Below are positions 61,643-64,000 of a stretch of DNA of 64,000 nucleotides, piece by piece. The notes beneath the pieces are model-generated. The model was not told the DNA's origin. It saw only the letters and a list, made by a program, of their open reading frames with translations, and made no database searches. The translations under genes and the position numbers were made by a program. How positions within the stretch are numbered: position 1 is the stretch's first letter; the number at the start of each line of letters is the position of its first letter. The stretch comes from Paenibacillus farraposensis (GTDB taxonomy: Bacteria; Bacillota; Bacilli; Paenibacillales; Paenibacillaceae): positions 1 to 64,000 of the forward strand of contig NZ_JAFFQR010000008.1 of the NCBI RefSeq assembly GCF_020736845.1. Reading direction: 5' to 3'.

Positions 61643-64000
61643 CTACTTCAACTTTCTGCGGATGTCGTTTAATTTTCCGGCCATCTGTGCATAAAACGCA
61701 TAGAGCTCCGCTCCGTTGGCCAGCTCCACCTTTTCATATTCCAATTGATTGCGGGCTTCTGTATAAGTCGCAGCGAGTTCATCCAGCTTTGTCAGCAATG
61801 GTGTAATATCCTCTGACGAAGTCAAAACAGCATCGCGGCGATCTGCCTTACGCATCAGGGCTGCAAGTTTTTTCTCTTCCAGACCGCGGAAGTTTGCAAA
61901 CACTTCAAACTCCACATAATTGCGACTCTTCATAACGTTGGCAAACGGCTCCCAAGCCTCTTCCTCTTCGTCACGGTCATAGACATACAACGCGCCTTTT
62001 TTCGTAATTGTGTCGGTGTAAAGCACCTGAATGAACTGATTCAGCCATTTTTCCTCATCCTGATATTTGCCCAGCAAAGCCTCCAGTTCCGCAGCCTTGA
62101 CTTCGATTTGGCTATATTTCGCCAGTTCCTCACGAACCACCTGCGTAAGCTCCGGTGAACGGATCAGGTTCTCCTTGGCCATGTCTTCATTGATACTGCC
62201 AAAGATGTCCTTGCTTCCCGTCTGTTCCAGTCCTTCAGCCAGCAGCCGTTTCAGTTCAGTCCACGCTCTCTTCACCTCACCCAGATTGGGCTTGGATTCC
62301 TGCAAACGCATATCAAAGCCTGCCAGCACCGCATTCAGATCCAGTGCGCGTGAACGCAGCACGGTAAAGCGGCTGCTCGTATTCTGATCGACATCCTTCT
62401 CACGAATCACACCAAATGACTTCGCTTGGTCAAAGTCCTTTCGAATACGGGCATTGTAGGCCTGCACACGCGGATTGACATAGGTTTCACCCCATGATTT
62501 TTCAGGGATTGGCGAAGGCAGATTAGTCCAGTTGTTCTGACCTGTCTGTACCAAATGGCGGCCAACGCCTTCACGTTCAAGAATCGTTTTTTCATAGCTT
62601 TCTTCGTAAACTTTGAGCGGCGTGTATACAAACAGCGGTACGCCATTGCGTGTATTAAGCCAGAAAATACGGTTACGGACCTCACTCTCTTTAATTGTAA
62701 AGTGAGATTTGCCGATCGCATTATTTTGATAATTGCGAACGCCTTTCAAAATATTAGGCGACTGGACAGGAACCGAAACAAACCCCCATGACGGGAAGTA
62801 CAAATTACCCGAGCTGTTGCTCAGATGGAAAACAGGCACTGCCTCTTCATCCAGCTTGCTCGCAATGTAGCGCTCCACAAATTTTTCAATCGCTTCATCC
62901 TGCCCGTATTTCATGACAAGGAAATCCTCCATGGAACGGGTAATGAGATCACCGAACTTTTCAGTCAAGAAATTGGAGATCGAGCTGATGATATCCATAT
63001 CCTGATCCTTCACCCATTGATCTGAATTTTCCAGCAATTCCTGGGCAAAATCACGAATCAGATCATCACCGTTACGCTTATCCAGCAGCTTGGTCACGAC
63101 TTCAGAAATATCCGGAACACTTACCAGATTCCAATAGTACGTTTTGTTGCCCTTATGATCAGCTTGCTCCTCACCATTGATCAGCAAATCACCATTCTTT
63201 TCAAAAATCGCACTCAGTGCGTTCAAAATTTCAGTAAATACGTTATAAATGCGGTTGTTTTCCTTATTTAGCAGGTCATACAGGTCCTCATAAAATTCAA
63301 TCAGCTGCTCTGTGCGTTCCACATCGGCCCGAAGCCAATATTCATTGATTTTGGCCTCTATATACGCATTTTTCTTTTTGTCCTTGGACACAAAGGCACT
63401 CTTGGCATCGCCCAGCTTCTCGCTTGCCTGCTCCCGCGCCCATTCAATATCCGTAGGGATACGGTGCAGGGATTCACGCAATGTTTCAATATAGGAAAGC
63501 AGCATTTTCAGCAAGCTGAATCCTTTTTCCGTATAAATCATGCGCGACACATAAAACGGCCCTTGCTCGGGATGCAGGAACATCCGGCGAATCTGGTCCG
63601 TAAACTGCCCGGTTATCTCCCCTGGAAGCTGTTTTTTCGCTTTGATGTATTCTTCACGGGCACGCGTCAGGAACGTTTGCTCCAGCTCCGTGTCCATATT
63701 AACAACCTGCATTTTTACAACGTTGCTGTAGCTTAGTCGCTCACTATTTTCAAATCCCGGCAGCGGCTCCGGCACACGGGATTCAAAGTTTTTGATCATA
63801 CTGTCCAGATCAACGCCCAGCTTGCGGGCAAACTTCTCGACATCCTCTTGATTCGGCGATTTCTCGAACATTTTGGACATTTTACCAAATAACCGGTAGG
63901 CCAGATAGGTGGTCATTTCCTCCATCGGCAACACGGCCGAGGATGCCCCGATAATATTGTAGTCGTAGTTTGCCGGATAGGTCTTGTTCATTTGGGCAAT
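61643..64000 (-). CDS. Tubulin-like protein, C-terminal part (gene continues beyond window)
   Basis: The visible 785 codons have no proper start. The frame stays open through the window edge (IAQMNKTYPANYDYNII). The block YDYNIIGASSAVLPMEEMTT plus YLAYRLFGKM is the segment that follows the GTPase domain in long Tubulin_2-type proteins of about 1100 aa. The real gene therefore probably has about 350 more residues to the right, including the nucleotide-binding domain. The visible part is long, helical and charged, with likely coiled coils at about 200-260 and 740-780, and contains WFVSVPVQSP-like beta segments near 400. It is the most upstream visible gene, and the operon promoter lies outside the window. 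Confidence 0.75.
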   Translation of the reverse strand: MAQMNKTYPANYDYNIIGASSAVLPMEEMTTYLAYRLFGKMSKMFEKSPNQEDVEKFARKLGVDLDSMIKNFESRVPEPLPGFENSERLSYSNVVKMQVVNMDTELEQTFLTRAREEYIKAKKQLPGEITGQFTDQIRRMFLHPEQGPFYVSRMIYTEKGFSLLKMLLSYIETLRESLHRIPTDIEWAREQASEKLGDAKSAFVSKDKKKNAYIEAKINEYWLRADVERTEQLIEFYEDLYDLLNKENNRIYNVFTEILNALSAIFEKNGDLLINGEEQADHKGNKTYYWNLVSVPDISEVVTKLLDKRNGDDLIRDFAQELLENSDQWVKDQDMDIISSISNFLTEKFGDLITRSMEDFLVMKYGQDEAIEKFVERYIASKLDEEAVPVFHLSNSSGNLYFPSWGFVSVPVQSPNILKGVRNYQNNAIGKSHFTIKESEVRNRIFWLNTRNGVPLFVYTPLKVYEESYEKTILEREGVGRHLVQTGQNNWTNLPSPIPEKSWGETYVNPRVQAYNARIRKDFDQAKSFGVIREKDVDQNTSSRFTVLRSRALDLNAVLAGFDMRLQESKPNLGEVKRAWTELKRLLAEGLEQTGSKDIFGSINEDMAKENLIRSPELTQVVREELAKYSQIEVKAAELEALLGKYQDEEKWLNQFIQVLYTDTITKKGALYVYDRDEEEEAWEPFANVMKSRNYVEFEVFANFRGLEEKKLAALMRKADRRDAVLTSSEDITPLLTKLDELAATYTEARNQLEYEKVELANGAELYAFYAQMAGKLNDIRRKLK

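Overview
The window looks like a chromosomal segment of a Gram-positive, spore-forming Paenibacillus, most likely of the P. polymyxa group. This rests on AAGGAGG-type ribosome binding sites, Bacillus-type Fur, LexA and Zur boxes, YesM/YesN-type two-component regulation of a sugar ABC importer, and a XynD-like GH43 enzyme that carries remains of a CBM36 module, a module I know from P. polymyxa. No rRNA, tRNA or CRISPR array was seen.

Layout. 1-1450: two adjacent frameshifted genes (amidase domain, lipoprotein). 1710-7656: L-rhamnose catabolism on the minus strand (rhaEW, rhaA, rhaB, rhaR), with a large palindromic repeat and a perfect 20-bp inverted repeat between rhaEW and rhaA. 7964-12670: a decaying glycan locus (acyltransferase, broken DegT aminotransferase, broken glycosyltransferase, truncated glycosyltransferase, AraC fragment). 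12671-20076: Fur-box-controlled ferric-siderophore import (lipoprotein, two FecCD permeases, ATPase, FhuF-like reductase, RraA-like protein, Btr-like AraC sensor). 20381-29708: an oligosaccharide ABC importer, its YesM/YesN pair, and an arabinoxylan-type GH43 enzyme. 30489-41441: an NIS siderophore biosynthesis operon with its own Fur box. 41697-43352: an SOS-boxed YolD pair and a CheY-like regulator. 43748-49559: a zinc locus (znuCBA with a Zur box, two COG0523 GTPases, a decayed UPF0718 permease). 50778-52563: an AraC effector-domain remnant and a stand-alone AICAR transformylase under a ZTP riboswitch. 53005-64000: a six-gene minus-strand operon with a zinc-ribbon GTPase, a GAP1-type giant protein, a beta-rich protein, a membrane vWA protein and two tubulin-like proteins, the last running off the right edge.

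How the parts fit. The two iron blocks probably make, export and re-import one citrate-based siderophore. The biosynthetic operon is nearly collinear with staphyloferrin B sbnD-E-F-G-H, but it carries a diaminobutyrate aminotransferase where sbnA/sbnB would be expected, so a diaminobutyrate- or diaminopropane-containing relative is predicted. The last 11 kb is a membrane-anchored GTPase/tubulin-like system of unknown function and is the best candidate for a poorly described system. A recurring theme is gene decay by point lesions and short internal deletions that leave both flanks recognisable.
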